NCBI GenBank assembly: GCA_031082185.1
Contig: JAVHLI010000008.1
Coordinates: 55,588-119,587 of the forward strand
Direction of reading: 5' to 3'
DNA: 64,000 nt
DNA from: a bacterium
Lineage (GTDB): Bacteria > Sysuimicrobiota > Sysuimicrobiia > Sysuimicrobiales > Humicultoraceae
A model generated the notes under the pieces. The model had not been told where the DNA came from. It saw only the letters and a program-made list of their open reading frames with translations, and did no database searches. Below are positions 31,348 through 43,674 of this stretch, one piece after another. A program made the position numbers and the translations under genes. Position 1 is the first letter of the stretch. The number at the start of each line of letters is the position of its first letter.

Positions 31348-31383
31348 ATGAGCGGCAGGCCCTATGCCCGCCCCGGCCCGTGA
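31348..31383 (+). CDS. Possible 11-residue leader peptide overlapping the mgtA start
   Basis: An ATG at 31348, with GGAGGGAGAAG just upstream, opens a short frame MSGRPYARPGP that stops at 31381-31383. The mgtA ATG at 31364 lies inside it in another frame and has only a weak ribosome site of its own. The peptide has three prolines; proline-rich leader peptides (MgtL) control mgtA in enterobacteria. This is a suggestion by analogy only. Confidence 0.3.
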   Translation: MSGRPYARPGP

Positions 31384-33928
31384 GACTGAAGATACCTTCT
31401 GGCTGCAGCCCCTGGCCACGCTGGCAGCCGAGCTCCGCGCGGACCCCTCCGGGCTGAGCGGCGCCGAGGCCTCTGCCCGCCTGATCCGCCACGGCCCCAA
31501 TGTGCTGCGCCCGCACGGGCAGCGGGTCCTGCTCGTCGAGTTCCTGCTGCGGTTTCGCAATCCGCTGGTGATAGTGCTGCTGGTCGCCAGCGGGATCTCC
31601 GCCCTCACCGGCGACGCCACCAGCTTCTTCATCATCAGCGCCATCGTGCTGATGAGCGTGACCCTGGACTTCGTGCAGGAGCACAGGGCCGGTCGCGCCG
31701 CGGAGCGGCTGAAAAAGTCGGTCGCGGTGCGCGTCACGGTCCTCCGCGACGGCGCCCCCACGGATATTCCGGCAGAACGGGTGGTGCCCGGCGACGTAGT
31801 GATGCTGGCCGCCGGCGACCTGGTGCCTGCCGACGGACGCGTGCTGGAATCGCGGGACCTGTTCGTGAACCAGGCGCTCATGACCGGCGAGCCGTACCCG
31901 GTGGAGAAGCATCCCGGCGACCTCACGGGGAACGTGGGGATGGCCGGGGCCGAGAACGCGGTCTTCATGGGCACCTCCGTGATCAGCGGCAGCGGCCGCG
32001 TCCTGATCTGCCGCACCGGAGGGGCCACCGCGCTGGGGGAGATCGCCGATACCCTTAGCAGGCAGGCCCCACCGACCGCGTTCGAGCAAGGGACCCGCCA
32101 GTTCGGTCTGCTCATCATGCGCCTGACCGTCCTGCTGGTGCTGTTCGTGTTGATGGTGAACACGCTGTTCCACCGGCCTCTCTTGGAGGCGTTTCTGTTC
32201 GCCGTCGCCCTTGCGGTAGGTCTGACCCCGGAACTGTTGCCCATGGTGGTCTCGGTGACCCTTTCCAGGGGCGCGCTGCGGATGGCCGAGAAGAAGGTCA
32301 TCGTGAAGCGGCTGGCCGCGGTCCAGGACCTGGGCAGCATGGACGTGCTGTGCACCGACAAGACCGGAACGCTGACACAGGCGCGCATCCATCTGGAGCG
32401 CCACCTGGACGGGCTTGGGCGTGAGAGCGCTCGGGTGCTGGAGCTCGCCTACATCAACAGCGTCTTCGAGACCGGCCTGCGGAGCCCGCTGGACGAGGCG
32501 ATCCTGGAACACACCGAGATTGACGTGCGCGGCTGGGCGCGCATAGACGAGGTGCCGTTCGACTTCGAGCGGCGCCGGGTCTCGGTGCTCGTGGAGCGGG
32601 GAGGGGAGAGGCTCCTGGTGGTCAAGGGGGCCCCAGAGGACATCCTGCGCCTCTCAACCTCTTACGAGGGGGACGGTCCGACGGATCTCCGAACGATGGA
32701 CCGAGCGGGGATGGAGCGGATTCAGGCCCTGTTCGACTCCCTGGGTCGCGAAGGGTTCCGGGTCCTGGGAGTGGCCTGGCGAGCGGTCGGCGCCGACCAC
32801 CCCCACGCGGTGGTGACCGACGAGACGGAGATGGTCTTCGCGGGCTTCGCGGCCTTCCTCGACCCGCCGAAGGCCAGCGCGGCCGAGGCGCTCCGCCGCC
32901 TGGCGGAGTGCGGGGTCACGGTCAAGATCGTCACGGGCGACAACGAGCTCGTCACCCAGCACGTCTGCGCGCAGCTCGGGCTAGCGGTCACCGGTGTGCT
33001 GCTGGTCACGGAGATCGCAGCGATGGACGACGACGCGCTGGCGGCCCGCGCCGGGGCGGCCAACCTGTTCTGCCGCGTGAACCCGGCGCAGAAGAACCGG
33101 GTCATCCGCGCGCTGCGCGCGCGCGGACACGTGGTGGGCTACCTGGGAGACGGCATCAACGACGCGCCCTCGATGCACACCGCGGACGTGGGCATCTCCG
33201 TGGAGGGCGCGGTGGACGTGGCCAAGGAGGCCGCGGAGCTGATTCTCATGGAGCAGGACCTGGGCGTTCTCCACGACGGGGTCATGGAGGGCCGGCGCAC
33301 ATTCACCAACGTCATGAAGTACATCATGATGGGCACCAGCTCCAACTTCGGGAACATGTTCAGCATGGCCGGGGCATCCCTGGTGCTGCCCTTCCTCCCG
33401 ATGAGGCCGGCGCAAATTCTACTGAACAACCTGCTCTACGACCTCTCCGAGATGCCCATTCCCATGGACAGCGTGGACCCCGAGGACCTGGCCCACCCGC
33501 GCGCGTGGGACATGGGCTTCATCCGCAAGTTCATGATGGTGGTGGGGCCGGTGAGCTCGGTCTTCGACTTCCTCACGTTCTACGTTCTGCTGGCGGTGTT
33601 CAAGGCTCACGAGGCCCTCTTCCACACGGGGTGGTTCGTGGAGTCGCTCGCCACGCAGGTCCTGGTCATCTTCGTCATCCGCACGCGCGGAAATCCATTT
33701 CGCAGCCGCCCCCACCGATTGTTGGCAGGCGCTTCGCTGGGCGCCGTCGCGCTGGCGATCGCCCTGCCGTTTACGCCCATCGCCGGGAGATTGGGGTTCG
33801 TGCCGCTGCCGCCGGTCTTCTTCCTGGTCCTGGCAGGGTTGGTGCTCGCCTACCTGCTTGCCGTGGAAGTGGTAAAGCGGTGGTTCTACCGGCGCCTGGC
33901 CGCCCGGCCCGCGCCCCGCAGGGCCTGA
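31364..33928 (+). CDS. mgtA: Magnesium-importing P-type ATPase (MgtA/P3B type)
   Basis: The 854-residue P-type ATPase has the phosphorylation motif DKTGTLT (Asp at about residue 332), the TGEP motif in ALMTGEPYPVEKH, and the GDGIND hinge motif. The membrane segment VGLTPELLPMVVSVTLSRGA is typical of MgtA/MgtB Mg2+ importers. The N-terminal cation-ATPase domain includes LSGAEASARLIRHGPNVL. About ten hydrophobic helices are visible. ATG 31364 is the first start after an in-frame TGA. Physiological role: Mg2+ uptake, likely at low Mg2+ or under stress. Confidence 0.92.
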   Translation: MPAPARETEDTFWLQPLATLAAELRADPSGLSGAEASARLIRHGPNVLRPHGQRVLLVEFLLRFRNPLVIVLLVASGISALTGDATSFFIISAIVLMSVTLDFVQEHRAGRAAERLKKSVAVRVTVLRDGAPTDIPAERVVPGDVVMLAAGDLVPADGRVLESRDLFVNQALMTGEPYPVEKHPGDLTGNVGMAGAENAVFMGTSVISGSGRVLICRTGGATALGEIADTLSRQAPPTAFEQGTRQFGLLIMRLTVLLVLFVLMVNTLFHRPLLEAFLFAVALAVGLTPELLPMVVSVTLSRGALRMAEKKVIVKRLAAVQDLGSMDVLCTDKTGTLTQARIHLERHLDGLGRESARVLELAYINSVFETGLRSPLDEAILEHTEIDVRGWARIDEVPFDFERRRVSVLVERGGERLLVVKGAPEDILRLSTSYEGDGPTDLRTMDRAGMERIQALFDSLGREGFRVLGVAWRAVGADHPHAVVTDETEMVFAGFAAFLDPPKASAAEALRRLAECGVTVKIVTGDNELVTQHVCAQLGLAVTGVLLVTEIAAMDDDALAARAGAANLFCRVNPAQKNRVIRALRARGHVVGYLGDGINDAPSMHTADVGISVEGAVDVAKEAAELILMEQDLGVLHDGVMEGRRTFTNVMKYIMMGTSSNFGNMFSMAGASLVLPFLPMRPAQILLNNLLYDLSEMPIPMDSVDPEDLAHPRAWDMGFIRKFMMVVGPVSSVFDFLTFYVLLAVFKAHEALFHTGWFVESLATQVLVIFVIRTRGNPFRSRPHRLLAGASLGAVALAIALPFTPIAGRLGFVPLPPVFFLVLAGLVLAYLLAVEVVKRWFYRRLAARPAPRRA

Positions 33929-33968
33929 ACGCGCCGGCGCCGAACATTCCCCGAGGGGAACGATCTCG

Positions 33969-34493
33969 TTGACGGGCGAATCCGCTTCCACGCACATGGC
34001 GCAAGGGGAGGTCCACCTCGAGGCCGGCGAGTGGCCCGAGGCCGAGGCCGCCTTTTGCCGCGCCGTGGAGGCCGACCCATCATCGGCGGCCGCGCTCAGC
34101 AAGCTCGGCGTGGCGGTCGCGCACCAGCGCCGCCTGGAAGAGGCGGAGCAGGCATTCGCCCGCGCGGTTGCCGTGGACCCGCGATACGCGCCCGCCTGGA
34201 GCAACCTGGGCAACGCCTACAGAGAGACCGGGCGACTGGAGCAGGCGCTGGAAGCCTACCAGCGGGCGGTCGCGCTGGACCCCGACTACTGGATCGCCCA
34301 CCAGAACCTTGGCGGGCTCTACAAGCAGATGGGCCGCACCGGTGAGGCGATCGCCTCTCTGCGGCGGGCTACGCGGCTGTCGGCAACCAGGGCGCTACGC
34401 GGCTCCCGGCCTGCCGGAGGCCGCCGGATCGGTTGCGGTGGCGCCTCGGCCGCGGCGACAATCCTCGTGGCCGCCGCGGCGCTTCTGCTCTAG
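33969..34493 (+). CDS. TPR-repeat protein with a C-terminal membrane segment
   Basis: The 174-residue protein has three tetratricopeptide repeats, roughly residues 10-42, 43-76 and 77-110 (for example AWSNLGNAYRETGRLEQAL and AHQNLGGLYKQMGRTGEA). After a basic linker it ends with a hydrophobic stretch (GASAAATILVAAAALLL) that may anchor it. The start is TTG 33969 or the ATG nine codons later. TPR modules mediate protein contacts; no partner is evident. The TAG shares CTAG with the convergent protease gene. Confidence 0.75.
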   Translation: MTGESASTHMAQGEVHLEAGEWPEAEAAFCRAVEADPSSAAALSKLGVAVAHQRRLEEAEQAFARAVAVDPRYAPAWSNLGNAYRETGRLEQALEAYQRAVALDPDYWIAHQNLGGLYKQMGRTGEAIASLRRATRLSATRALRGSRPAGGRRIGCGGASAAATILVAAAALLL

Positions 34494-35602
34494 TCCTCCG
34501 CGCCGCCCCGGAGCCGCAGCACGTGCAGGAGGTCGCTGCGGGTCACGATTCCCGCCAGCTCGCCGCGGCCGTCGAGCACCAACAGGCGGCCTATCCCCGC
34601 CTGCATCATGCGCGCGAGCGCATCGTAGGCGGAGTCATCCACGAGGACGGTCTTCAGCCGCTCGCGCGGCGTCATGACCTCGCGCACGGCGACCTCGGCC
34701 CGTCGGTCGCTGGGAACCGCGGCCACGTCCTGCAGCGTCACGATTCCGACAAGGTGATCGCCGTACACGACCGGGAACCCGCCGTGTTTGTGCGGGAGGA
34801 AATGGTCGGCAATAGCGTGCTCCACGGTGAGCGACGGCTCTACGGTGTGGAGGTCGCGCGTCATGATCTCGCCCACCCGCACGCCCCCCAGACCCTGGCG
34901 GAGCACCACCTGCTGGTAGGACGACTGCGCCCCGGCATCAAGGAACCATCCGATGAGCACCAACCACAGGCCCGTGATGAGGCTGCGTGAGAGCACGACC
35001 AGCCCGGCGACGATGAACAGCACGGCGACCACCTGCCCGGTGCGGGCCGCGATGCGGGTAGCCCTGGGCAGGTTGTTCGATCTGCGCCAAAGCAGGGCGC
35101 GCAGGACGCGCCCACCGTCGAGAGGGAACCCCGGGATCATATTGAAAACGCCCAGCATCAGGTTGACCACGACCAAGTACCGGACGATGGTACCCAGAGC
35201 CCGATCGCCGAGGACCGGCGAGACGGCGTAGAGCGCGGCGGCCAGCGCCAGGCTCGTCAGGGGGCCGGCGATCGCCACCAGGAACTCGGCCCGGGGCGAG
35301 GGCGGTTCTTCGGCAACCTGCGCCACGCCCCCGAAAAGGAAGAGCATGATGGCGTGCGTCCGCATGCCGAAGCGACGCGCGGTCAGCGCGTGGCCGAACT
35401 CGTGGGCCAGTACCGAGGCGAACAACAGCACCGCGGAGACGATGCCCATGGCCCAGTAGGTGTTTTCGTCGAAGCCCGGGGACTGCTGTGGGTAGTACGA
35501 TCCGGCGAGGGACCATGCCACAAGCCAGACCGCGATGAACCAAGTGTAGTTTATGGTAACTGGGATTCCTAGCAGGGTCCCCAACCGCAGCGCGCCGCGC
35601 AT
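34490..35602 (-). CDS. Site-2 protease (M50 family) with C-terminal CBS domains
   Basis: The 370-residue protein has membrane segments carrying the zinc site HEFGH (about 67-71) and the third-ligand motif MIPGFPLDGGRVLRAL, followed by a tandem pair of CBS domains (IMTRDLHTVEPSLTVEHAIA and VMTPRERLKTVLVDDSAYD). CBS pairs bind adenosyl ligands and may tune proteolysis to energy state. The ATG at 35602 has AGGAGG six bases upstream; the GTG three bases earlier is less well spaced. Divergent from trxA. Confidence 0.9.
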   Translation of the reverse strand: MRGALRLGTLLGIPVTINYTWFIAVWLVAWSLAGSYYPQQSPGFDENTYWAMGIVSAVLLFASVLAHEFGHALTARRFGMRTHAIMLFLFGGVAQVAEEPPSPRAEFLVAIAGPLTSLALAAALYAVSPVLGDRALGTIVRYLVVVNLMLGVFNMIPGFPLDGGRVLRALLWRRSNNLPRATRIAARTGQVVAVLFIVAGLVVLSRSLITGLWLVLIGWFLDAGAQSSYQQVVLRQGLGGVRVGEIMTRDLHTVEPSLTVEHAIADHFLPHKHGGFPVVYGDHLVGIVTLQDVAAVPSDRRAEVAVREVMTPRERLKTVLVDDSAYDALARMMQAGIGRLLVLDGRGELAGIVTRSDLLHVLRLRGGAED

Positions 35603-35713
35603 CACGCACCTCCTGTGGACATGATACCGGGAATACCCTAACCTGAGGAGCGGTTATCGGATTTGGCGGTCAGGATCCCCAAGCCGCCCTAGACTCGTTA
35701 GGAGGACCACAGA

Positions 35714-36061
35714 ATGGCCAAGCCCGTGGCAGTGACCGAGCAGACATTTGACACGGAAGTCCTGAAATCCGAGCTGCCCGTCCTGGTGGACTTCTGGGCG
35801 GAGTGGTGCGGCCCGTGCCGCATGGTTGCGCCCGTCGTGGAGGAACTGGCCGGCGAGTACGCAGGGCGGGTCAAGGTCGCCAAGGTGGACGTGGACAGCA
35901 ACCAGAACTTGGCCATTCGCTACAAGGTCATGGGCATACCCACGCTCGCGGTTTTCAAGGGTGGAGAGATGATAGAGCGGATGGTGGGCTTCATGCCCAA
36001 GCCCGAGATGAAGCGGCGGCTCGATGGGGCCCTGGCGGCCGATCCCAAGAAGAGCAGCTAG
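35714..36061 (+). CDS. trxA: Thioredoxin
   Basis: The 115-residue protein has the active site WCGPC at residues 31-35 and the cis-proline motif [13 protein letters not shown]. It reduces protein disulfides in the cytoplasm. ATG 35714 follows TTAGGAGGACCACAGA. It converges on thioredoxin reductase, the stop codons sharing the bases CTAG at 36058-36061. Confidence 0.96.
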   Translation: MAKPVAVTEQTFDTEVLKSELPVLVDFWAEWCGPCRMVAPVVEELAGEYAGRVKVAKVDVDSNQNLAIRYKVMGIPTLAVFKGGEMIERMVGFMPKPEMKRRLDGALAADPKKSS

Positions 36062-36978
36062 GCCATCTGGCCGTGCAGCCAGCGATCGACGTCAATCGCG
36101 GCCCTGCAGCCAAACCCCGCGGCGGTGATCGCCTTCCGGTAGGTGGGGTCGTGCACGTCGCCTGCGGCGAATACCCCATCGACGCTCGTGTGTGACCGTT
36201 CTCGCAGCCTGATGTAGCCGGCCTCGTCGAGGTCGAGCTGCCCCCGGAAGAGGGCCGTGTTGGGCTCGTGGCCGATCGCTACAAACACGCCGGCGGCTTC
36301 AATCTCGGTTCGCTCGGACGTCTTCACGTTTCGGAGCCGCACGCCGGTTACAGCCTCGCCGCCCAGGATCTCTTCGACCACGCTGTTCCAGACGAATGTG
36401 ATCTTGGGATTGTGCGCGGCGCGCTGCGCCATGACCTTGCTGGCCCGCAACTCGTCCCGGCGGTGTACCAAGAAGACCGACCGGGCCAGGTTGGCCAGGT
36501 AGAGGGATTCTTCCACGGCAGAGTCGCCTCCGCCGATCACGACCACGTCCCGGTTGCGGAAGAAGAAGCCGTCGCAGACGGCGCATACGGAGACCCCGCG
36601 GCCCATCAGTCGCGACTCCCCGGGCACCCCGAGTAACTTTGCCGAAGCGCCGGTGGCCACGATGACGGCCCGGGACTCGAACCGCCGGTCTGACCCCACC
36701 GTGATTCCGAACGGCCGCCGACCGAACTCCACCGCGGTCACGTCCTCTGAGACGAACTCGGCCCCTACCCGCTCGGCCTGCTTCCGCATCGACTTCATCA
36801 ACGCGGGCCCCAGTATCCCTTTCGCGAACCCCGGGTAGTTCTCCACAATCGTGGCGGTCGTGAGCTGCCCGCCGGCCACGGATCCCTCGATGACCAGCGG
36901 CGCCAGGTTGGCGCGGGCGGCGTATATGGCCGCGGTGAGGCCGGCGGGTCCGCCGCCGAGGATTGTGATGTCGCGCAT
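36058..36978 (-). CDS. trxB: Thioredoxin reductase
   Basis: The 306-residue flavoprotein has the FAD motif [14 protein letters not shown], the redox pair Cys132-Ala-Val-Cys135 in SVCAVCDG, the NADPH motif [10 protein letters not shown] and the C-terminal FAD loop [10 protein letters not shown]. It reduces thioredoxin with NADPH. It is transcribed toward trxA and divergently from hspR. Confidence 0.95.
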   Translation of the reverse strand: MRDITILGGGPAGLTAAIYAARANLAPLVIEGSVAGGQLTTATIVENYPGFAKGILGPALMKSMRKQAERVGAEFVSEDVTAVEFGRRPFGITVGSDRRFESRAVIVATGASAKLLGVPGESRLMGRGVSVCAVCDGFFFRNRDVVVIGGGDSAVEESLYLANLARSVFLVHRRDELRASKVMAQRAAHNPKITFVWNSVVEEILGGEAVTGVRLRNVKTSERTEIEAAGVFVAIGHEPNTALFRGQLDLDEAGYIRLRERSHTSVDGVFAAGDVHDPTYRKAITAAGFGCRAAIDVDRWLHGQMA

Positions 36979-37041
36979 ATCCTTAGCGTATCACGCCGGG
37001 ACTGGGGCAGGCCATACGCCCCCAAAACCGCCTTCTGGGTA

Positions 37042-37077
37042 TTGACATCCAGCAAAGAGTTAACAATACTATTGTTA
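37042..37077 (+). promoter_or_regulatory. Promoter of the hspR-dnaK operon with an embedded perfect palindrome
   Basis: TTGACA (37042-37047) and AATACT (37065-37070) are spaced 17 bases. The -10 is buried in a perfect inverted repeat, TAACAATA-C-TATTGTTA (37061-37077). It is located 12 bases before the hspR start, so a bound repressor would block polymerase directly. The sequence is neither the HAIR element (CTTGAGT-N7-ACTCAAG) nor CIRCE. HspR binding is inferred from position. Confidence 0.7.
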
Positions 37078-37088
37078 GGGTTCTTGAT

Positions 37089-37466
37089 ATGAACGCTAAC
37101 ACCCAGGGCCGTGAGTACGGGCCGGGAGGTGGCAGGGTGCGGGAACGCAGGGATACCCGGCCGGTTTACGTGATAAGCGTGGCGGCCGAGATCACGGGGC
37201 TACACCCCCGCACACTGCGCATCTACGAGATGAAGGGCCTGCTCGCACCGGTCCGGCGCAACCGCATCCGGTTGTACTCGGACGACGACATCGAGCGGGT
37301 GCGCGTCATCCGGCGGTTGATCGAGGCCCACCGGCTGAACCTGGCCGGGGTGCGGCTGATACTCGAGGTGGTTGAGAGACTGGAATACGGCGATGATGAG
37401 CGCGTTGAGAGCACCGTGCAGTGGCTGGTCGAACGCATACTAGATATTCCGCAGGGAGCCTTTTAA
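37089..37466 (+). CDS. hspR: MerR-family heat-shock regulator (HspR-like)
   Basis: The 125-residue protein has the MerR winged helix: YVISVAAEITGLHPRTLRIYE, KGLLAPVRRNRIRLYSDDDIERV, then helix RLIEAHRLNLAGVRLILEVVE. The VISVAAEITGxHPQTLRxYE pattern is diagnostic of HspR, which represses chaperone genes and is released by heat through DnaK. The gene heads the operon, unlike Streptomyces where it follows dnaJ. A basic/Gly-rich N-terminal extension of about 25 residues precedes the domain. Confidence 0.85.
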   Translation: MNANTQGREYGPGGGRVRERRDTRPVYVISVAAEITGLHPRTLRIYEMKGLLAPVRRNRIRLYSDDDIERVRVIRRLIEAHRLNLAGVRLILEVVERLEYGDDERVESTVQWLVERILDIPQGAF

Positions 37467-37470
37467 CGAG

Positions 37471-37603
37471 ATGGTGTCCCTGCGGGAATGAACAAGAGAA
37501 AGGACGCAACTACTGCCGGCGCGAGTTGTGCTACGGCGCGTTTCAGCGTACCATCCCGCTGCCGTCCGAGACGAAGACCGTCAAGGTAGAGGTCGAAGGA
37601 TAA
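37471..37603 (+). pseudogene. Remnant of an hsp20 (alpha-crystallin) small heat-shock gene
   Basis: In one frame between hspR and dnaK the sequence reads EKGRNYCRRELCYGAFQRTI and then PLPSETKTVKVEVEG before a stop. This matches the middle of the Hsp20 domain (a typical member has RNYYRRERxYGSFQRTIPLP then a valine/lysine-rich strand). Both the N-terminal part and the final GVLxVxxPK strand are missing, and there is no good start codon or ribosome site. It appears to be a decayed sHSP gene left in the heat-shock operon. A tiny functional peptide cannot be excluded. Confidence 0.6.
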
Positions 37604-37621
37604 CACGAGGGGAGATCTCAC

Positions 37622-39529
37622 ATGGGTAAAGTTGTCGGCATCGATCTGGGAACGACCAACTCGGTAATCGCCGTGGTCGTCGGTGGGGAACCGCAGGTGA
37701 TCTCCAATACCGAGGGCAGCCGGCTTACGCCGTCGGTGGTCGCGTTTACGAAAACCGGCGAGCGGTTGGTCGGCCAGATGGCCAAGCGCCAGGCGATCCT
37801 TAACCCCGAGAACACGGTCTACTCGATCAAGCGATTCACCGGACGCCGGTACGCCGAGGTGGAGTCCGAGCGCAAGATCGTGCCCTACAAGGTTCAGGAA
37901 GGACAGAACGGCATGGCCGTCGTGCACATCCCGGCCTCCGGCAAGACCTTCACGCCCGAGGAGATCTCCTCGATGATCCTCCAGAAGCTGAAGACCGACG
38001 CGGAGGCCTACCTCGGCGAGAAGATCACCGAGGCGGTCATCACCGTGCCGGCCTATTTCAACGACTCGCAGCGCACCGCGACCAAGCACGCCGGCGAGAT
38101 CGCCGGATTGAAGGTCCTCCGGATCATCAATGAGCCGACCGCGTCGTGCCTGGCCTACGGCCTTGACAAGAAGGGCTCCGAAACGGTCCTGGTATTCGAT
38201 CTGGGAGGCGGCACCTTCGACGTGTCGATCCTGGAGATTGGCGGCGGCGTCTTCGAGGTCAAGGCGACCTCCGGCGACACCCACCTGGGCGGAGACGACT
38301 GGGACGAGCGAATCGTAAATTGGCTGGCCGACGAGTTCCGCAAGCAGCAGGGCATTGACCTGCGGCAGGATCGCCAGGCGCTCCAGCGGTTGCGCGAGGC
38401 GTCCGAGCGTGCCAAGGTGGAACTCACCACGGTCGTTCAGACCACGATCAATCTGCCCTTCGTCACCGCCGACGCGACCGGCCCCAAGCACCTTGACTAC
38501 GTTCTCACAAGGGCCAAGTTCGAGGAGCTTACCGCCGATCTGGCCGAGCGCTGCATAGGGCCGGTTCGGCAGGCCATCTCCGACGCGCGGCTCACGGAGC
38601 GCGACATCAACGAGGTGATCCTGGTCGGCGGAGCGACCCGCATGCCCATGATCCAGGAACTGGTCCGGCGGCTCACCGGCAAGGAGCCCAACAGGGAGGT
38701 TCATCCCGACGAGGTCGTGGCCGTGGGAGCGGCAATTCAAGCGGGCGTGTTGGCGGGCGAGGTGCACGATGTGGTGCTGCTCGACGTCACCCCGCTCACG
38801 CTGGGGGTCGAGACCCTGGGCAGCGTCATGACGCCCATGGTGACCCGCAACACGACGATTCCGACACGCAAGACCGAGAGGTACACCACCGCCGCCGACG
38901 GGCAGACGCAGGTCGATATCCACGTCCTGCAGGGCGAGCGCCCGATGGCCCGCGATAATAGGACGCTGGGCCGTTTCGTGCTGGACGGCATCCCTCCGGC
39001 TCCGCGTGGAGTGCCGCAGGTCGAGGTGACCTTTGACATAGACGCCAACGGCATCCTGCACGTGACCGCCAAGGACACCGCGACCAATCGCGAGCAGTCC
39101 ATCAAGATCACCGGTACCTCGACGCTGGTCAAGGACGAGGTTGACAAAATGGTGAAGGAGGCGGAACGCTTCGCCGCCGAGGACAAGGCCAAGCGCGAGG
39201 CCGCCGAGGCGCGCAACCGCGGCGATTCGCTCGCCTATCAGGTTGAGAAGCTGCTCAAGGACTCCGGGGACAAGATCTCGTCCGAGGAGCGCGCGAAGGT
39301 CGAGGAGGCGCTCAAGGAGTTGCGCGAGGCGCTGAAGGGCGAGGATGTGGCGCGCATCTCGAGCGCGACCGACGCGGTGCAGCAGGCGTCCTACAAGATG
39401 AGCGAGGAAATGTACAAGGCGACCGCGGGCGCCCCTGGCGGCGCCGCCCCTGGTGGGGAAGCGGCAGGCGGAGGGGCGCCTCAATCCGGGGAAGACGTGA
39501 TTGACGCCGAGTACAAGCCGAGCCAGTAG
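37622..39529 (+). CDS. dnaK: Chaperone protein DnaK (Hsp70)
   Basis: The 635-residue Hsp70 begins [18 protein letters not shown] and has the phosphate-loop [15 protein letters not shown] and the substrate-binding domain start [13 protein letters not shown]. The C-terminal tail is Gly/Ala/Pro-rich. It folds client proteins in an ATP cycle with GrpE and a J protein. It follows hspR and the hsp20 remnant and precedes grpE by nine bases. Confidence 0.98.
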   Translation: MGKVVGIDLGTTNSVIAVVVGGEPQVISNTEGSRLTPSVVAFTKTGERLVGQMAKRQAILNPENTVYSIKRFTGRRYAEVESERKIVPYKVQEGQNGMAVVHIPASGKTFTPEEISSMILQKLKTDAEAYLGEKITEAVITVPAYFNDSQRTATKHAGEIAGLKVLRIINEPTASCLAYGLDKKGSETVLVFDLGGGTFDVSILEIGGGVFEVKATSGDTHLGGDDWDERIVNWLADEFRKQQGIDLRQDRQALQRLREASERAKVELTTVVQTTINLPFVTADATGPKHLDYVLTRAKFEELTADLAERCIGPVRQAISDARLTERDINEVILVGGATRMPMIQELVRRLTGKEPNREVHPDEVVAVGAAIQAGVLAGEVHDVVLLDVTPLTLGVETLGSVMTPMVTRNTTIPTRKTERYTTAADGQTQVDIHVLQGERPMARDNRTLGRFVLDGIPPAPRGVPQVEVTFDIDANGILHVTAKDTATNREQSIKITGTSTLVKDEVDKMVKEAERFAAEDKAKREAAEARNRGDSLAYQVEKLLKDSGDKISSEERAKVEEALKELREALKGEDVARISSATDAVQQASYKMSEEMYKATAGAPGGAAPGGEAAGGGAPQSGEDVIDAEYKPSQ

Positions 39530-39538
39530 GAAGCGGCG

Positions 39539-40081
39539 ATGGGTGACGAGCGTACCATAAACGGGGAGACCAACGGGGAACCGATCGCGGGGCCCGAGGC
39601 GTCTGGAGAGAGCGTGGAGGCGCTCCGGGCCGAGGTCGCGCGTTTGACGCAGGAGACGGATCGCAACCGGCAGCAGTTCCTGCGCGCGGCCGCCGATCTT
39701 GAGAACTACCGGAAGCATGCGGCACGGCAGCGCGAGGAGGCGGTGGCCTCCACCCGACGCGCCCTGCTGGCCGTGATCCTGGGCGTGGCGGACACGCTGG
39801 AGCGCGCTCTGGCGCACGCCGGAGGCGCGGGTGCGGAAGCAGCGGCCATTGCAGACGGCATCCGCCTGGCCCACCGCCAGGTAAGCGAAGTGCTCTCGAG
39901 GATGGGTGTCCGGCCGATGGAGGCGCTGGGCAGGGAGTTCGACCCGCGCTTCCACGATGCGGTCGAGGCCGTGGCCGCCGGCGGGTGCGCGTCGGCCGGA
40001 ACCGTGGCCGCGGAGATCCAGCGCGGGTACATGCTGGGCGAAGAGGTACTCCGCCCGGCCCGGGTGAGGGTGGCGCAATAG
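39539..40081 (+). CDS. grpE: Nucleotide exchange factor GrpE
   Basis: The 180-residue protein has the long N-terminal coiled coil (EALRAEVARLTQETDRNRQQ), then LRAAADLENYRKHAARQREE, and a C-terminal beta domain with FDPRFHDAVEAV. It releases ADP from DnaK. The TAG stop at 40079-40081 nearly touches the next start. Confidence 0.95.
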   Translation: MGDERTINGETNGEPIAGPEASGESVEALRAEVARLTQETDRNRQQFLRAAADLENYRKHAARQREEAVASTRRALLAVILGVADTLERALAHAGGAGAEAAAIADGIRLAHRQVSEVLSRMGVRPMEALGREFDPRFHDAVEAVAAGGCASAGTVAAEIQRGYMLGEEVLRPARVRVAQ

Positions 40082-40082
40082 G

Positions 40083-41024
40083 GTGGAGTTCAAGGACTAC
40101 TACAAGACGCTCGGCGTCGAGCAGGGGGTTGACCAGAAGGCCGTCAGCCGCGCCTTCAGACGCCTGGCGCGCGAGTCGCACCCCGACGTCAACAAGCGCA
40201 AGGGAGCCGAAGACCGGTTCAAGGAGATAAACGAGGCGTACCAGGTTCTGAGCGACCCCGCGCGCAGGGCGCAGTACGACCAGGTTTACGAGGCCTACAA
40301 GAGCGGCGGTGTGCACTGGCAGGACGTGTTCGGCCGGCCCTCCGGGGGCCGCGCGACCCCGGGTGGGGTTACGTTTACGGTAGAGGGCGGGTTCGAGGAT
40401 CTCTTCGGCCGCGGTGGCGGCTCCGGAGGAGGTTTCAGCGACTTCTTCCAGCAACTGTTCGGCGGGTTGGGAGGAGCGGCGGGCCAGCCACACGGCGCGG
40501 CACGGCCCCGCCGGCGCACCGAGGTTCCTGTCGAGATCACGCTCGAGGAGGCCTTCGGCGGCGCGCAACGGAGGATCGAGATGCCGAGATCCGGCCAGCG
40601 GGTGGACGCTGTGATCCCGCGCGGGGTGCGGTCGGGCCAGACCGTGAGGTTGCCCGGCGCAGCCGGCGGGGCGGATCTCTACCTGAAGATCCAGATCCTC
40701 CCGCACCGGCTCTTCGAGCGCACCGACGACGACCTGACCGTGGTGCTGCCGACTACGGTCAGCGAGGCGGCGCTGGGCGCCGAGATCCAGGTGCCGACGC
40801 TAGAGGGTGCCGTTACGATGCGCGTGCCGCCCGAGACCCAGAACGGCCGGCGGCTCCGGCTGAAAGGCCTGGGCATGCCCCATGCGCGCGGTGAAGGCCG
40901 CGGCGACCTGTACGTGAAGGTGAACGTCGTAATACCCACGGGGCTCTCGGCCAGGGAGCGCGAGCTCTTCGGGGAACTGGGTGGGGCGCGCAGCGAGGAT
41001 CCACGCAAGGGACTGTTCTCGTAG
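40083..41024 (+). CDS. cbpA: DnaJ-family co-chaperone without zinc finger (CbpA type)
   Basis: The 313-residue J protein has the HPD motif at residues 33-35, a Gly/Phe-rich linker (about 80-140), and two C-terminal beta domains ([39 protein letters not shown]). The four CxxCxGxG repeats of class A DnaJ are absent, so it is a class B protein. It stimulates DnaK ATPase. The GTG start follows the grpE stop after one base. Confidence 0.9.
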   Translation: MEFKDYYKTLGVEQGVDQKAVSRAFRRLARESHPDVNKRKGAEDRFKEINEAYQVLSDPARRAQYDQVYEAYKSGGVHWQDVFGRPSGGRATPGGVTFTVEGGFEDLFGRGGGSGGGFSDFFQQLFGGLGGAAGQPHGAARPRRRTEVPVEITLEEAFGGAQRRIEMPRSGQRVDAVIPRGVRSGQTVRLPGAAGGADLYLKIQILPHRLFERTDDDLTVVLPTTVSEAALGAEIQVPTLEGAVTMRVPPETQNGRRLRLKGLGMPHARGEGRGDLYVKVNVVIPTGLSARERELFGELGGARSEDPRKGLFS

Positions 41025-41037
41025 GAGACGGACGGAG

Positions 41038-43644
<2,607 letters not shown>

Positions 43645-43674
43645 TTGGGCGACATCTGCGGGGAGGTGAGCGCC

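Noticed and set aside
37030..37088. HAIR or CIRCE heat-shock element before hspR.
   Set aside because: Neither CTTGAGT-N7-ACTCAAG nor the CIRCE repeat is present; only the TAACAATA palindrome is found.
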